Source of the DNA: Ignavibacteriota bacterium
Lineage (GTDB): Bacteria; Bacteroidota; Ignavibacteria; Ignavibacteriales; Ignavibacteriaceae
Assembly (NCBI GenBank): GCA_013285405.1
Contig: CP053446.1
Coordinates: 1,587,985-1,651,984, forward strand
Length of the DNA stretch: 64,000 bases
Direction of reading: 5' to 3'
Shown here: positions 38,485 to 47,580 of the stretch, one piece after another
How positions within the stretch are numbered: the first letter of the stretch is position 1
Layout of the letters: the number at the start of each line of letters is the position of its first letter
The notes under the pieces: model-generated
What the model was told of the DNA's origin: nothing
Database searches by the model: none
Seen by the model: only the letters and a program-made list of their open reading frames with translations
Program-made: the position numbers and the translations under genes

Positions 38485-38971
38485 AATTATATTGATTACA
38501 GCTATTGCTCTTATAGCAATATTAAATTTTAATTGCAATAAAACGGAGATTAAAAATATGCCCGATGATAAATCAGAAAATCAGAATGCAATTTTTGCAC
38601 AGGGTGATTTAGTGCCCTCAGAATATTTTACCGGGAATGCCTGGAATAAAAGTTTGGTTGCTGATGATTCTATATTCACAACTTCCGTAGGCAGTGTAAC
38701 TTTTGAAGTGGGTGCACGATCTAATTGGCATTCGCATCCTGCCGGACAAATTTTACTTGTTACTGATGGAGTTGGTTATCACCAGATTAAAGGTGAGCCG
38801 ATAGAAATTATCAGAAAAGGTGATGTTGTTAAATGTCCGCCTGATGTCATTCACTGGCATGGTGCATCAAGAGACAGCAGTATGACACACATCTATATTG
38901 TTCCAAATACAGAAAAGGGAATTGTTAAATGGATGGAAGCAGTAACAGACGAAGAGTATAGAAATTTATAA
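38465..38971 (+). CDS. Cupin-domain lipoprotein
   Basis: 168 residues. The signal ends in a lipobox-like NFNC. The cupin barrel contains NWHSHPAGQILLVTDGVGYH (metal-binding His residues) and KGDVVKCPPDVIHWHGA (second cupin motif). Such proteins are often metal-dependent oxygenases or isomerases. A second ATG at 38480 (MKIILI) may be the true start. It opens the unit cupin-DUF2255-ADH-SDR-DUF362-AraC behind operator copy 4. Confidence 0.85.
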   Translation: MKIGSMKIILITAIALIAILNFNCNKTEIKNMPDDKSENQNAIFAQGDLVPSEYFTGNAWNKSLVADDSIFTTSVGSVTFEVGARSNWHSHPAGQILLVTDGVGYHQIKGEPIEIIRKGDVVKCPPDVIHWHGASRDSSMTHIYIVPNTEKGIVKWMEAVTDEEYRNL

Positions 38972-38988
38972 AGCAAGGAATTTTGAAA

Positions 38989-39363
38989 ATGGCTGAATGG
39001 ACTAAAGATGAATTAAAAAAAATAAGTGAAACTGACGATTTGCACATCGCACCTTTTCGTGAAGATGGAAAAACATATGGTACACCAACATGGATTTGGT
39101 CTGTAGTTGTTGGTGAAGATCTCTTTGTGCGAGCCTACAATGGAGAAAATTCAAGTTGGTATAAATCTGCATTGAAACAAAAAGCAGGAAGAATTAAAGC
39201 AGCAGGTTTTACAAAAGAAGTTACATTTAAACCGGTTGAAGAGTCAACAAATGATAACATAGATATTGCCTATAGTAAGAAGTACAAAGGAAGTTCTTAT
39301 CTCAGTTCGATGATTAGTAAACGAGCACGTTCTGCAACAATCAAAATAATTCCAAAAGATTAA
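38989..39363 (+). CDS. DUF2255 family protein
   Basis: 124 residues from the ATG at 38989, which has AAGGAA at good distance (a TTG at 38983 is rejected). The text DGKTYGTPTWIWSVVVGEDL followed by YNGENSSWYKSAL is typical of DUF2255, a flavin-reductase-like split-barrel family without proven function. It is 17 nt downstream of the cupin and 24 nt upstream of the alcohol dehydrogenase. Confidence 0.82.
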   Translation: MAEWTKDELKKISETDDLHIAPFREDGKTYGTPTWIWSVVVGEDLFVRAYNGENSSWYKSALKQKAGRIKAAGFTKEVTFKPVEESTNDNIDIAYSKKYKGSSYLSSMISKRARSATIKIIPKD

Positions 39364-39387
39364 AAAACTTTTTTAGGAGTACATAAA

Positions 39388-40569
39388 ATGGAAAGCCCAA
39401 ATAACATTTCAAGAAGAAAATTTATTCAGCAATCCGCTGTTGTTGGAACAGGAATTATGATTGCCGGATCTACTGCATTTGGCAAACAAGCTAATGGAGA
39501 AGTGAGTATGATAGAAAATATTAAGTCTAAAGGTTATGCAGCAACTGATACTTCAGGTATTTTGAGTCCCTGGGAGTTTGAGCGAAGACCAGTCGGTGAT
39601 AATGATATTTTAATTGATATTAAATATGCGAGCATCTGTCATTCCGATATTCACCAGATGAAAGGAGATTGGGGACCACAACAGTATCCGCAAGTTCCGG
39701 GACATGAGATAGTTGGGATTGTCTCTGCTGTTGGTAGTAACGTAACAAAATTCAAAGTTGGCGATAGAGCCGGGGTTGGTTGTATGGTAGATAGCTGTAT
39801 GGAATGCGACAACTGCAAACACGGTGAAGAACAATTATGCGAAAATGGTAAAACACTTTTTACCTACGGATATCCTGATAAAACATCGCCTTCAGGAATT
39901 ACTCAAGGTGGATATTCAACTAACATTGTTGTGAGAGATCACTTTGCAGTTCATATACCAGATCATATCAGTTTTCAGGAAGCTGCACCATTGCTTTGTG
40001 CTGGTATTACTACATATTCTCCATTGATGAACGCTAATTTCAAAATAGGAGATAAAGTGGGCGTGGCAGGAATTGGTGGATTGGGACATTTGGCTATAAA
40101 ATTAGCTGTGTCTAAAGGTGCCGAAGTATATGCCTTTACAACATCTCCGGAAAAAGTAAATGATATTTTGGCGTTTGGAGCTAAAGAAGCAATTGTAGTA
40201 AATGATATTTCAAAATTATCTCCCTATAAAGGCAAATTAGATTATATGATTTCAACAATTCCTGTGAACTATGATATTGCTTCTTATACATCAGTTGTAA
40301 AGCCCAATGGATTTTTTACACAAGTAGGAATGCCGGCCGCTTTTCAAGAGAAGTTCAACTATTTTGCTTTAGCTGTTTCTCGTGTAAACGTTAATGCTTC
40401 ACTTATAGGCGGGATACCAGAAACACAAGAGGTTATTCACTATTGTGCTGATAACAATATTCATCCTCAAATTCAAATTATCAAAGCTGAAGAAATTAGT
40501 GATGCCTGGAAAAAAGTTATTAACAAAGAAGCTCGTTACAGATTTGTAATCGATGCAGCAACATTTTAA
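39388..40569 (+). CDS. Tat-exported zinc-dependent alcohol dehydrogenase (CAD type)
   Basis: 393 residues with a twin-arginine signal SRRKFIQQSAVVGTG. Catalytic zinc ligands are in CHSDIHQ (Cys 84) and PGHEIVG (His 106, Glu 107); the structural zinc is bound by Cys 137, 140, 143 and 151. The cofactor site GIGGLGHLAIKLA is NADP-type. The C-terminus ARYRFVIDAATF is the intact form of the tails seen as remnants A-C. It probably interconverts aldehydes and alcohols in the periplasm alongside the exported aldo/keto reductases. The gap to the next gene is 5 nt. Confidence 0.92.
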   Translation: MESPNNISRRKFIQQSAVVGTGIMIAGSTAFGKQANGEVSMIENIKSKGYAATDTSGILSPWEFERRPVGDNDILIDIKYASICHSDIHQMKGDWGPQQYPQVPGHEIVGIVSAVGSNVTKFKVGDRAGVGCMVDSCMECDNCKHGEEQLCENGKTLFTYGYPDKTSPSGITQGGYSTNIVVRDHFAVHIPDHISFQEAAPLLCAGITTYSPLMNANFKIGDKVGVAGIGGLGHLAIKLAVSKGAEVYAFTTSPEKVNDILAFGAKEAIVVNDISKLSPYKGKLDYMISTIPVNYDIASYTSVVKPNGFFTQVGMPAAFQEKFNYFALAVSRVNVNASLIGGIPETQEVIHYCADNNIHPQIQIIKAEEISDAWKKVINKEARYRFVIDAATF

Positions 40570-40574
40570 CAAAT

Positions 40575-41174
40575 ATGAAAAAGATAATTATACTCGGTGC
40601 CAGTGGAAGTCTGGCAAAATATGTAATCGAAAAACTTAAAACAGAAAATGATATTCACCTTACTTTGTTTTTAAGGAACAAAAAAAGATTGCATGATTTG
40701 GATGTGTCTGGATGTACTGTAGTTGAGGGTGATGTTTTGAATTACAATACTTTGAAAGATGCAATTCAGGGACAGGATATTGTTTATGTTAATCTTGCCG
40801 GTGATTTAGGAAAGATGACAACAAATATTGTTAAAGCAATGAACGAAACAGGTGTGAAAAGAATAATCGCCACTAGTTCCATAGGTATTTATGTAACACC
40901 GTTAAAACCTGTGTTAGCACCTTACAGAGCATTGGCTGATATTATCGAAGCATCAGATCTTGATTACACAATTCTGCGTCCAACCTGGTTTACAAACCTG
41001 CCTGCCGGTCAGGCAGGTAATGATGAAATTGATTATGAAATAACACATAAAGGTGAACCGGAAAAAGGAAGTATAATTTCACGTAAAAGTATCGCTGCAT
41101 TTGTTTCGGAAATTATTAATAATCCGGATAAATATAGAAAACAGAATTTGGGAATAAATAAACCTGAACCATAA
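40575..41174 (+). CDS. NAD(P)-binding SDR-type protein with an inserted LPAGQAG peptide
   Basis: 199 residues of the atypical SDR (NmrA-like) group. The N-terminal ILGASGSLAKYVIEKL is the NADP loop; DYTILRPTWFTN is the active-site-side signature. A family 1 palindrome (40997-41017) adds LPAGQAG directly after WFTN, without breaking the frame. Relatives in this group normally read WLTD or FTN followed at once by the next strand. Its role in the unit is probably reduction of a metabolite or redox sensing. Confidence 0.87.
   Translation: MKKIIILGASGSLAKYVIEKLKTENDIHLTLFLRNKKRLHDLDVSGCTVVEGDVLNYNTLKDAIQGQDIVYVNLAGDLGKMTTNIVKAMNETGVKRIIATSSIGIYVTPLKPVLAPYRALADIIEASDLDYTILRPTWFTNLPAGQAGNDEIDYEITHKGEPEKGSIISRKSIAAFVSEIINNPDKYRKQNLGINKPEP
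40997..41017. repeat. Palindromic element, family 1, in frame in an SDR gene
   Basis: CCTGCCTG and CAGGCAGG arms around a CCGGT centre. It codes the peptide LPAGQAG inside an otherwise ordinary coding sequence. Confidence 0.7.
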
Positions 41175-41284
41175 TAAGTTTCAGAGAACTTTTAAGAAGT
41201 TTATTTTTGTATTATTAAATAAAAGCTTATTTAATGCTAATTATTAGAAAACTCCTAATCATTAATTATATAAGGGGAAGTAGA

Positions 41285-42256
41285 ATGTATAAATATATTC
41301 AAACAATATTTCTAGGATTTTTTGTTGTAATTTCATCTGTTGGTATTTGCAGTGCACAACAAAAAACTGATATCAGTGCAAAACCAATTGTATACATGAC
41401 AAGGGACATTACTTCCGATGGACTGATAGCTATATACAAAGCATTGAACCATAATTTACCCGGGAAAGTTGCTGTTAAAATAAGTACAGGTGAACCAGGT
41501 GGAAATAATTTTCTTTCGCCCAATCTGATCAAGAATTTAGTCCAGTCAGTAAATGGAACAATAGTAGAATGTAATACCGCTTATCCGGGTAAACGTGCAA
41601 ATACTGAAGACCATAAAAAAGTAGCTGAAGAGCACGGCTTTACAGCAATCGCACCAGTAGATATTATGGATGAAGAAGGTTCCATTTCGTTGCCATTTGA
41701 ACAAGGCGTTAACATAAAAGAAGATTTTGTTGGCTCTCACTTTACGAAATATGATTCATACATAATACTTTCACATTTTAAAGGACATGCTATGGGAGGT
41801 TTTGGAGGAGCAATAAAAAATATGTCTATTGGTATTGCTTCAGCAAGCGGAAAAATGTGGATTCATACTGCAGGGCTTACAGATGATTTAAATGATTTTG
41901 GTAAAGCATTTACAACACCACAGGATAATTTTCTCGAATCAATGGCTGAAGCAGCAGGAGCTATTATGTTAAGTTTAGGAGATAAAATTGTGTACATAAA
42001 TGTGATGAATAAATTATCCATTGATTGTGACTGTTCTTCAAATCCAAAAGATCCTACTATGGGTGATATTGGAATTCTCGCATCACTTGACCCGATTGCT
42101 TTAGATCAAGCTTGTGTAGATCTGGTTTATAAAGCTCATGACGGACATGATTTAATTAAACGTATGGAAGAAAAAAATGCTGTGCATACTCTGGAACATG
42201 GCGAAAAGTTAGGGCTTGGAAGCAGAACATATGAATTAATAAGTATAGATAATTAA
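41285..42256 (+). CDS. Exported DUF362 protein
   Basis: About 323 residues from the ATG at 41285, with a signal peptide (IFLGFFVVISSVGICSAQQ) and a GGGGAAG site upstream; the ATG at 41234 would add a poor extra 17 residues. DUF362 text is KVAVKISTGEPGGNNFLSP, LSHFKGHAMGGFGGAIKNM and DPIALDQACVDLVYKA. DUF362 proteins are often iron-sulfur associated. CDCSSNP in the later third could be part of a metal site. It lies between the SDR and the AraC gene. Confidence 0.85.
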   Translation: MYKYIQTIFLGFFVVISSVGICSAQQKTDISAKPIVYMTRDITSDGLIAIYKALNHNLPGKVAVKISTGEPGGNNFLSPNLIKNLVQSVNGTIVECNTAYPGKRANTEDHKKVAEEHGFTAIAPVDIMDEEGSISLPFEQGVNIKEDFVGSHFTKYDSYIILSHFKGHAMGGFGGAIKNMSIGIASASGKMWIHTAGLTDDLNDFGKAFTTPQDNFLESMAEAAGAIMLSLGDKIVYINVMNKLSIDCDCSSNPKDPTMGDIGILASLDPIALDQACVDLVYKAHDGHDLIKRMEEKNAVHTLEHGEKLGLGSRTYELISIDN

Positions 42257-42283
42257 TTTTGTATTTAAATATTTAGGTGAAAT

Positions 42284-43177
42284 ATGAAACACTTTAAAAG
42301 TATAAGTGAATTTGATGAGATGGAAGGATTTCCGCCACCGGAACATCCTTTATTCAGTTTAAATGAACTTGAAAGAAAATCAATTCTGGAAAAGAACATG
42401 GAGTTTGCTTGCGAATTCTACATAATCGGCTTTAAAAAAGTAAAAGCTGGGGAAATATTGTATGGCAATACAAAATATGACCATAATAAAGGTCATATGT
42501 TTTTCATAAAACCAAATCAAAAGCTTTTTGTACGCGGTCTTGAGTTTGCTGAGAAAGGATTTATTCTGCATATTCATGAGGATTTTTTGATGGGGCATCC
42601 TTTGTTTACAGAAATTAAGAAGTACAGTTTCTTCGATTATGAAATTAATGAAGCACTTCATCTTTCGCCGAGAGAAAAAGAAGTTATGTGGTCGTTGTTT
42701 CATAAAATGGAAAAAGAGTATCATGATAATCCCGATGAGTTTAGTAAATCGATTATTCTCTCTCATCTTGATTCTCTTTTGAAGTACGCACAGCGATTTT
42801 ATAAAAGACAATTCATTGACCGGAAGCCATTGATTGGAAAAACAATAACAAAATTTAATGAGAACCTGAATTTATATTTTGATAAAGGCGAAGCAGAAGA
42901 CAAAGGATTACCAACCGTGAATTTTATTGCCTCACAACTTAATATCTCGCCAAAATACTTAAGCGATTTATTGAAGCAGGAAACTGGTAAGACAGCATTA
43001 GAGTTGATCCATCTCTATGTAATCTCCGAAGCCAAAAATATGCTCGTTACAGGCGAACAAAGTATTTCAGAGATTGCTTATCGATTAGGATTTGAGAATC
43101 CGCCATACTTTTCCAGATTGTTTAAGAAAGAAGTGGGTGTAAGTCCCAAAGAATTTAAACATCAAATTCTTAACTGA
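42284..43177 (+). CDS. AraC-family transcriptional regulator
   Basis: 297 residues. The N-terminal cupin-like sensor occupies about 1-170, the C-terminal double helix-turn-helix about 195-297 (FIASQLNISPKYLSDLLKQE and ISEIAYRLGFENPPYFSRLF). It closes the cupin-to-DUF362 unit and is the best candidate for the protein that binds the four TGTAT-N16-TGTAT sites. Two broken copies of its own 3' end follow within 450 bp. Confidence 0.93.
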   Translation: MKHFKSISEFDEMEGFPPPEHPLFSLNELERKSILEKNMEFACEFYIIGFKKVKAGEILYGNTKYDHNKGHMFFIKPNQKLFVRGLEFAEKGFILHIHEDFLMGHPLFTEIKKYSFFDYEINEALHLSPREKEVMWSLFHKMEKEYHDNPDEFSKSIILSHLDSLLKYAQRFYKRQFIDRKPLIGKTITKFNENLNLYFDKGEAEDKGLPTVNFIASQLNISPKYLSDLLKQETGKTALELIHLYVISEAKNMLVTGEQSISEIAYRLGFENPPYFSRLFKKEVGVSPKEFKHQILN

Positions 43178-43191
43178 TTATTAATAAATAC

Positions 43192-43312
43192 AAATCAACT
43201 TGGATTTTCCCAAAGGGACTCCTTTGGAGGAAAACCACCATACTTTTCCAGATTGTTTAAGAAAGAAGTAGGCGTAAGTCCCAAAGAATTTAAACTTCAA
43301 ATCCTTAACTAA
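43192..43312 (+). pseudogene. AraC remnant D: copy of the regulator's last 40 codons
   Basis: In one frame it reads LGF, then SQRDSFGGK from the palindromic element, then PPYFSRLFKKEVGVSPKEFK and LQILN-stop. It is nearly identical to the end of the intact AraC gene that stops at 43177. No upstream part is present. Confidence 0.8.
43205..43234. repeat. Palindromic element, family 2, in AraC remnant D
   Basis: CAAAGG and CCTTTGG arms with TTTTCC and GGAAAA flanks. It sits in the LGF-PPYFSR motif and adds SQRDSFGGK in frame. Confidence 0.55.
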
Positions 43313-43340
43313 TTATTAGAGACTTCAGAATTGTTATTGA

Positions 43341-43447
43341 TATGTCACTCTGAATCCGGTAGCTGCCGGATGAAGAGTCTCTTGTTAATTTAAAAACAAG
43401 ATATTCCACTCCTGCCTTGCCGGCAGACAGGTCGTTCAATATGACAA
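43341..43447. mobile_element. MITE-like imperfect palindrome
   Basis: TGTCACTCTGAA at the left and TTCAATATGACA at the right are imperfect inverted ends. Nested inside are GAGTCTC/GATATTC, a TCCGG-CCGGA palindrome (43355-43370) and a family 1 element (43411-43431). No coding capacity. The overall shape resembles small non-autonomous repeats of environmental genomes with TCATTCTGA ends. Confidence 0.5.
43411..43431. repeat. Palindromic element, family 1, inside the MITE-like repeat
   Basis: CCTGCCT and AGACAGG arms around TGCCGGC. Confidence 0.5.
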
Positions 43448-43490
43448 AATAGAATTTTTCAGAAGTATCTAAAAATAAATGTAAACAGAC

Positions 43491-43606
43491 TTGGATTTTC
43501 TCAAAGGGACTCCTTTGGAGGGAAATCCACCAAATCTTTCAAGACTGTTCAAAAACGAAGGTTGGAATTAGTCAGAAAGATTTTAAAAACCAGATTTATA
43601 AATAAA
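43491..43606 (+). pseudogene. AraC remnant E: second, more eroded 3' end
   Basis: It reads LGFSQRDSFGG, then in a shifted frame NPPNLSRLFKNE, then in another VGISQKDFKNQIYK-stop. The same family 2 palindrome (43496-43523) sits at the same codon as in remnant D. It comes from a different AraC gene or an old copy. Confidence 0.7.
43496..43523. repeat. Palindromic element, family 2, in AraC remnant E
   Basis: CAAAGG and CCTTTGG arms as at 43205, with slightly different flanks. Confidence 0.55.
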
Positions 43607-43752
43607 TTCAATTTTAATTCCTGCAAATAAGCCGTAATTTTACATTCAAGTTAAGCACTGCTTTGAGATGATTACGATGAACTTTTCTAATGCTATATAT
43701 TTCGAACACCTTCATCTAACTTTACATTTTTTTAGCGATCAAGGAGTAACAA

Positions 43753-45780
43753 ATGTCAAATAAAGATATTAATCAATTATCAATTAATACTATTCGCTTC
43801 CTTGCTGTTGATGCTGTTCAGAAAGCTAACTCCGGTCATCCCGGAATGCCGATGGGCTGCGCACCAATTGCATATCGACTTTATACAAAATATATGAAGC
43901 ACAACCCTGCAAACTCACATTGGTTGAACCGCGACAGATTTATTCTCTCTGCCGGACACGGAAGTATGTTGTTGTATTCAATTCTTCATCTTTGCGGATA
44001 CAAAATTTCAATGAATGATTTGAAAAGTTTCCGTCAATGGAAGAGTATTACTCCCGGACATCCTGAGTTTGGATTAACAGATGGAGTTGAAACAACTACA
44101 GGACCACTCGGACAAGGTTTTTCAAATGCTGTCGGGATGGCAATTGCACAAGAATACCTTGCATCACTTTTTAATAAACCGGAAATAAAAATTCTTGATC
44201 ATTTTATTTACGGAATTTGCAGCGATGGTGATCTGATGGAAGGAATTTCTCACGAAGCCGCATCACTTGCCGGACATTTGAAGCTGAGTAAATTAATTTT
44301 CTTTTATGATGATAATGGAATCACAATTGACGGGAAAACAAGTCTTGCATTTTCAGAAGATATTAAAAAAAGATTTGAAGCTTACCACTGGCAGGTTTTA
44401 ACTGTCAATGATGTAAATGATATTTCACAAATTGATAAAGCAGTAGAAGAAGCTCAGAAAGAAAAGAACAAACCAACATTAATTATTACAAAAACAAATA
44501 TAGGGTTTGGCAGCCCGAACAAACAGGACTCAGCTTCTGCTCACGGTTCACCGCTTGGAGAAGCTGAAGTTAAATTAACAAAAAAGAATCTTGGATGGTG
44601 GGAAGATAAATTTTTTTATATACCCGATGAAGTGAGTGATCATTTCAATCAGTTGAAAAATAATTTCAGCAATTACGAAGATGAATGGAATAAGCTTTTT
44701 GAAACTTATAAGAAAAAATATCCGAATGCTGCCGAACAATTTGTAAAAGTATTCAATTATGATTTTGGTGATCTCTGGATTAATGCTCTTCCGGCATACA
44801 CAAACTATTCGGAGAAAATTGCTACCAGAAGTGCTTCGGGAAAAGTAATCAATTCTATTGTTGAGTATCTTCCTACACTAATTGGCGGTTCGGCTGATCT
44901 CCATCCATCTAACGATACATACATAAATAATTCATCAAACTTCTCTGCAGAGAACAGAGCCGGTAGAAATTTTCATTTTGGAATTCGTGAACACGGAATG
45001 GGCGGAGTTTTAAATGGAATGGCTATTTACGGTGGATTAATTCCATACGGCGGAACATTTCTGATTTTTTCTGATTATATGCGACCATCAATTCGGCTTG
45101 CATCACTTTCAGGTGTTCGTCCAATTTATATTTATACTCACGACAGTGTCGGACTTGGAGAGGATGGTCCGACGCATCAGCCGATTGAACATCTGGCTTC
45201 ACTGCGTGCAATTCCGAAATTAATTGTTATCAGACCTGCAGATGCAAATGAAACGGTTGAAGCATGGAAATTTGCAATCGAACATAAAGGAAGTCCTGTT
45301 GCAATCGCTTTAACGCGGCAAAAAATTCCGGTGATTGACAGAACAAAATTTGCAACAGCGGAAAATTTATCGAAAGGTGCATACGTACTTAATCAATCAG
45401 AAAAAAATCCCGAAGTAATTTTGATGGCTTCTGGTTCTGAAGTATCGCTTGCACTTGAAGCATTTAATGCACTTCAATCTGAAGGAATTAAGACAAGAGT
45501 TGTAAGCTTTCCAAGCTGGGAAATATTTGAAGCACAATCAGGAGAGTATAAAGAATCAGTTTTTCCAAAATCTGTTAAAGCAAGAATTTCAATCGAGGCT
45601 GGTGTAAAGCAAGGGTGGGAGAAATATATTGGTGATTTCGGTGAAGCAATCAGCATAGAAAAATTTGGTGCTTCGGCTCCTTACGAAATTATTTTTAAAG
45701 AATATGGTTTTACTAAAGAAGCAGTTGTTGTTTCTGTGAAGAGGGTTTTGGGGAAAATACAGAGTAAAAATAAAGTATAG
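43753..45780 (+). CDS. tkt: Transketolase
   Basis: 675 residues, the normal full length. It transfers two-carbon units in the pentose phosphate pathway with thiamine diphosphate. Visible are AVQKANSGHPGMPMG, TGPLGQGFSNAVGMA, the diphosphate-binding CSDGDLMEGISHEA to DDNGITIDG, FHFGIREHGMGG with the catalytic Glu, and HDSVGLGEDGPTHQPIEHL. The ATG has CAAGGAG upstream. It marks the right border of the accessory region. Confidence 0.97.
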   Translation: MSNKDINQLSINTIRFLAVDAVQKANSGHPGMPMGCAPIAYRLYTKYMKHNPANSHWLNRDRFILSAGHGSMLLYSILHLCGYKISMNDLKSFRQWKSITPGHPEFGLTDGVETTTGPLGQGFSNAVGMAIAQEYLASLFNKPEIKILDHFIYGICSDGDLMEGISHEAASLAGHLKLSKLIFFYDDNGITIDGKTSLAFSEDIKKRFEAYHWQVLTVNDVNDISQIDKAVEEAQKEKNKPTLIITKTNIGFGSPNKQDSASAHGSPLGEAEVKLTKKNLGWWEDKFFYIPDEVSDHFNQLKNNFSNYEDEWNKLFETYKKKYPNAAEQFVKVFNYDFGDLWINALPAYTNYSEKIATRSASGKVINSIVEYLPTLIGGSADLHPSNDTYINNSSNFSAENRAGRNFHFGIREHGMGGVLNGMAIYGGLIPYGGTFLIFSDYMRPSIRLASLSGVRPIYIYTHDSVGLGEDGPTHQPIEHLASLRAIPKLIVIRPADANETVEAWKFAIEHKGSPVAIALTRQKIPVIDRTKFATAENLSKGAYVLNQSEKNPEVILMASGSEVSLALEAFNALQSEGIKTRVVSFPSWEIFEAQSGEYKESVFPKSVKARISIEAGVKQGWEKYIGDFGEAISIEKFGASAPYEIIFKEYGFTKEAVVVSVKRVLGKIQSKNKV

Positions 45781-45804
45781 CGCATAAATCAAGAAGAAAA
45801 TGCG

Positions 45805-45945
45805 AGATTCAAATTCCAAATACTAAAAAACAATTTACAAACAAATTTCAATATTCAAATTTCAATTCTTCAGACATTCTTGAATTCGTTTGGAATTTTG
45901 AATTTTGTTTTTGGTGCTTATTTGTTATTTGGAGCTTGTATATTG
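45805..45945. repeat. A/T-rich imperfect inverted repeat
   Basis: The left half is rich in CAAATTCCAAATA, AATTTCAATATTCAAATTTC; the right half in TTTGGAATTTTGAATTTTG and TTGTTATTTGG, so the halves are roughly inverted. It lies between transketolase and the next gene with no coding potential. Confidence 0.45.
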
Positions 45946-45963
45946 GGATTTTAGAAAGGTAAT

Positions 45964-47085
45964 ATGAAAAAAATAGTAGTTCTCGGTGCCGGATTAGTAG
46001 GAAGAACAATTGCTCTCGAACTTTCCAAAGATTATCAAGTCACTGCTGTTGATTCAAATATAACGCCGCTGAAAAATCTTAAGGACAAAAAAATAAAAAA
46101 GATCAAAGCAAATCTTTCCTCAGATTCTGAAATTAAAAAAGTGATTAAGAATTGTGATCTTGTAATTTGTGCACTTCCGGGTTTTATGGGATTCAAATCA
46201 TTGAAGTCAATCATCAATGCAGGTAAAAATGTTGTTGATATTTCTTTCTTTCCCGAAGATCAATTTCTGCTGGATAATCTTGCAAAGAAAAAAAATGTAA
46301 CTGCAATAGTTGATTGTGGGGTTGCACCGGGATTAGCAAATATCATTCTTGGTTATCACAACCAGAAAATGAAAATATCAAATTATAAATGCCTGGTTGG
46401 AGGGCTTCCTTACAAACGCAAATGGCCTTTCGAATACAAAGCATTCTTTTCTCCAATTGATGTGATTGCAGAATATACTCGTCCGGCAAGATTAGTTGTT
46501 GATGGAAAGATAGTTGAAAAAGAAGCATTATCAGATTCTGAAATTATTAATTTTGCAAGGGTTGGAAAACTTGAAGCGTTCAATACAGATGGATTGAGAT
46601 CATTACTGAAGACGATGAAGATTCCGAATATGGTTGAAAAGACAATGCGATATCCCGGACATATTGAACTGATGAAAATTTTCAGAGAAGTTGGATTATT
46701 TGGCGAAGACGAAATTGAAATAAAAAATAAAAAAATTAAGCCGATTGATCTGACCGCAAAATTACTTTTTCCATTCTGGTCACCAATAAAAGGTGAAAGA
46801 GATTTTACTGTACTTGATATTTTAATTGAAGGAAATCAAAACGGCAGAAAAAATTCTCACCATTATTTTATTTTTGATGAGTATGATCCCAAAGAAGAAA
46901 ATTCATCGATGGCGAGAACAACAGGGTTTACCTGCTGTGCAGCAGCAAGATATGTGCTCGAAAAGAACTATAGTAGAAAAGGAATTTGTCCGTCCGAATA
47001 TCTTGGCGAAGATGATAATTGCTTCGATTCCATAATTTCATATTTGAAAACTAAAGGAATTAAAATAGGTCATTCAAAAAAATAG
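45964..47085 (+). CDS. Saccharopine dehydrogenase-family protein
   Basis: 373 residues. The N-terminal Rossmann fold reads KKIVVLGAGLVGRTIALEL, then CDLVICALPGFMGFKSLKSI and VDCGVAPGLANIILG, typical of saccharopine reductase-like enzymes (including lysine-6-dehydrogenase and carboxyspermidine dehydrogenase relatives). The C-terminal text TTGFTCCAAARYVLE closes the domain. The specific substrate cannot be told. A cytoplasmic NAD(P)-linked amino acid dehydrogenase is likely. Confidence 0.88.
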   Translation: MKKIVVLGAGLVGRTIALELSKDYQVTAVDSNITPLKNLKDKKIKKIKANLSSDSEIKKVIKNCDLVICALPGFMGFKSLKSIINAGKNVVDISFFPEDQFLLDNLAKKKNVTAIVDCGVAPGLANIILGYHNQKMKISNYKCLVGGLPYKRKWPFEYKAFFSPIDVIAEYTRPARLVVDGKIVEKEALSDSEIINFARVGKLEAFNTDGLRSLLKTMKIPNMVEKTMRYPGHIELMKIFREVGLFGEDEIEIKNKKIKPIDLTAKLLFPFWSPIKGERDFTVLDILIEGNQNGRKNSHHYFIFDEYDPKEENSSMARTTGFTCCAAARYVLEKNYSRKGICPSEYLGEDDNCFDSIISYLKTKGIKIGHSKK

Positions 47086-47107
47086 TTGAAAGTTATTAAT
47101 ATCAGAT

Positions 47108-47542
47108 ATGACACAAAAATATTATTCGCCTCTGATTTTAATTTTTATCTTTTTGTTCGCTGAATATTGTTTATCACAGCAGGAAAAAGAATTGATAAAT
47201 AAAAGTGATTCGCTTTATAGATATCAGGGTATTATCCCACCGGTTGAATATCAGTATGACCTTAATGAGTTTTTTATAGAACCACTTTTTAACGATGTGT
47301 CTGATGAAATATTATTTGAAGAAAACCCATCTAACATCTGGCTCAGAACAGAATTATTAATTTCAAATAATTCTTATTCAAATTTTAATGAAGTAAATAC
47401 TTTCTTCACTGCACCATTGTATCAACAATATCTTCGTGATTCAGAATTCGATATGATGCGTTATGTTTTGGGAGCTGTGCAAGCCGGGGCAGTTGGTTAT
47501 ATGGCTTATCGACACATAAAAAAGTATGGTTTCTGGAAATAA
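47108..47542 (+). CDS. Hypothetical exported protein
   Basis: 144 residues with a signal peptide (residues 8-22, ending CLSQQ). Near the C-terminus a short hydrophobic Gly/Ala segment (VLGAVQAGAVGYMAYRHI) may touch the membrane. I do not recognise the family. It starts 22 nt after the saccharopine dehydrogenase-like gene and ends at a terminator hairpin. Confidence 0.65.
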   Translation: MTQKYYSPLILIFIFLFAEYCLSQQEKELINKSDSLYRYQGIIPPVEYQYDLNEFFIEPLFNDVSDEILFEENPSNIWLRTELLISNNSYSNFNEVNTFFTAPLYQQYLRDSEFDMMRYVLGAVQAGAVGYMAYRHIKKYGFWK

Positions 47543-47544
47543 AA

Positions 47545-47565
47545 AAGGCAGGGAAATTCTGCCTT
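47545..47565. terminator. Hairpin between convergent genes
   Basis: AAGGCAG and CTGCCTT arms with a 7-nt loop, preceded by A and followed by TCAAAA. It lies between the convergent genes ending at 47542 and 47581 and may stop transcription from both sides. Confidence 0.6.
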
Positions 47566-47580
47566 CAAAATAAATATTGA

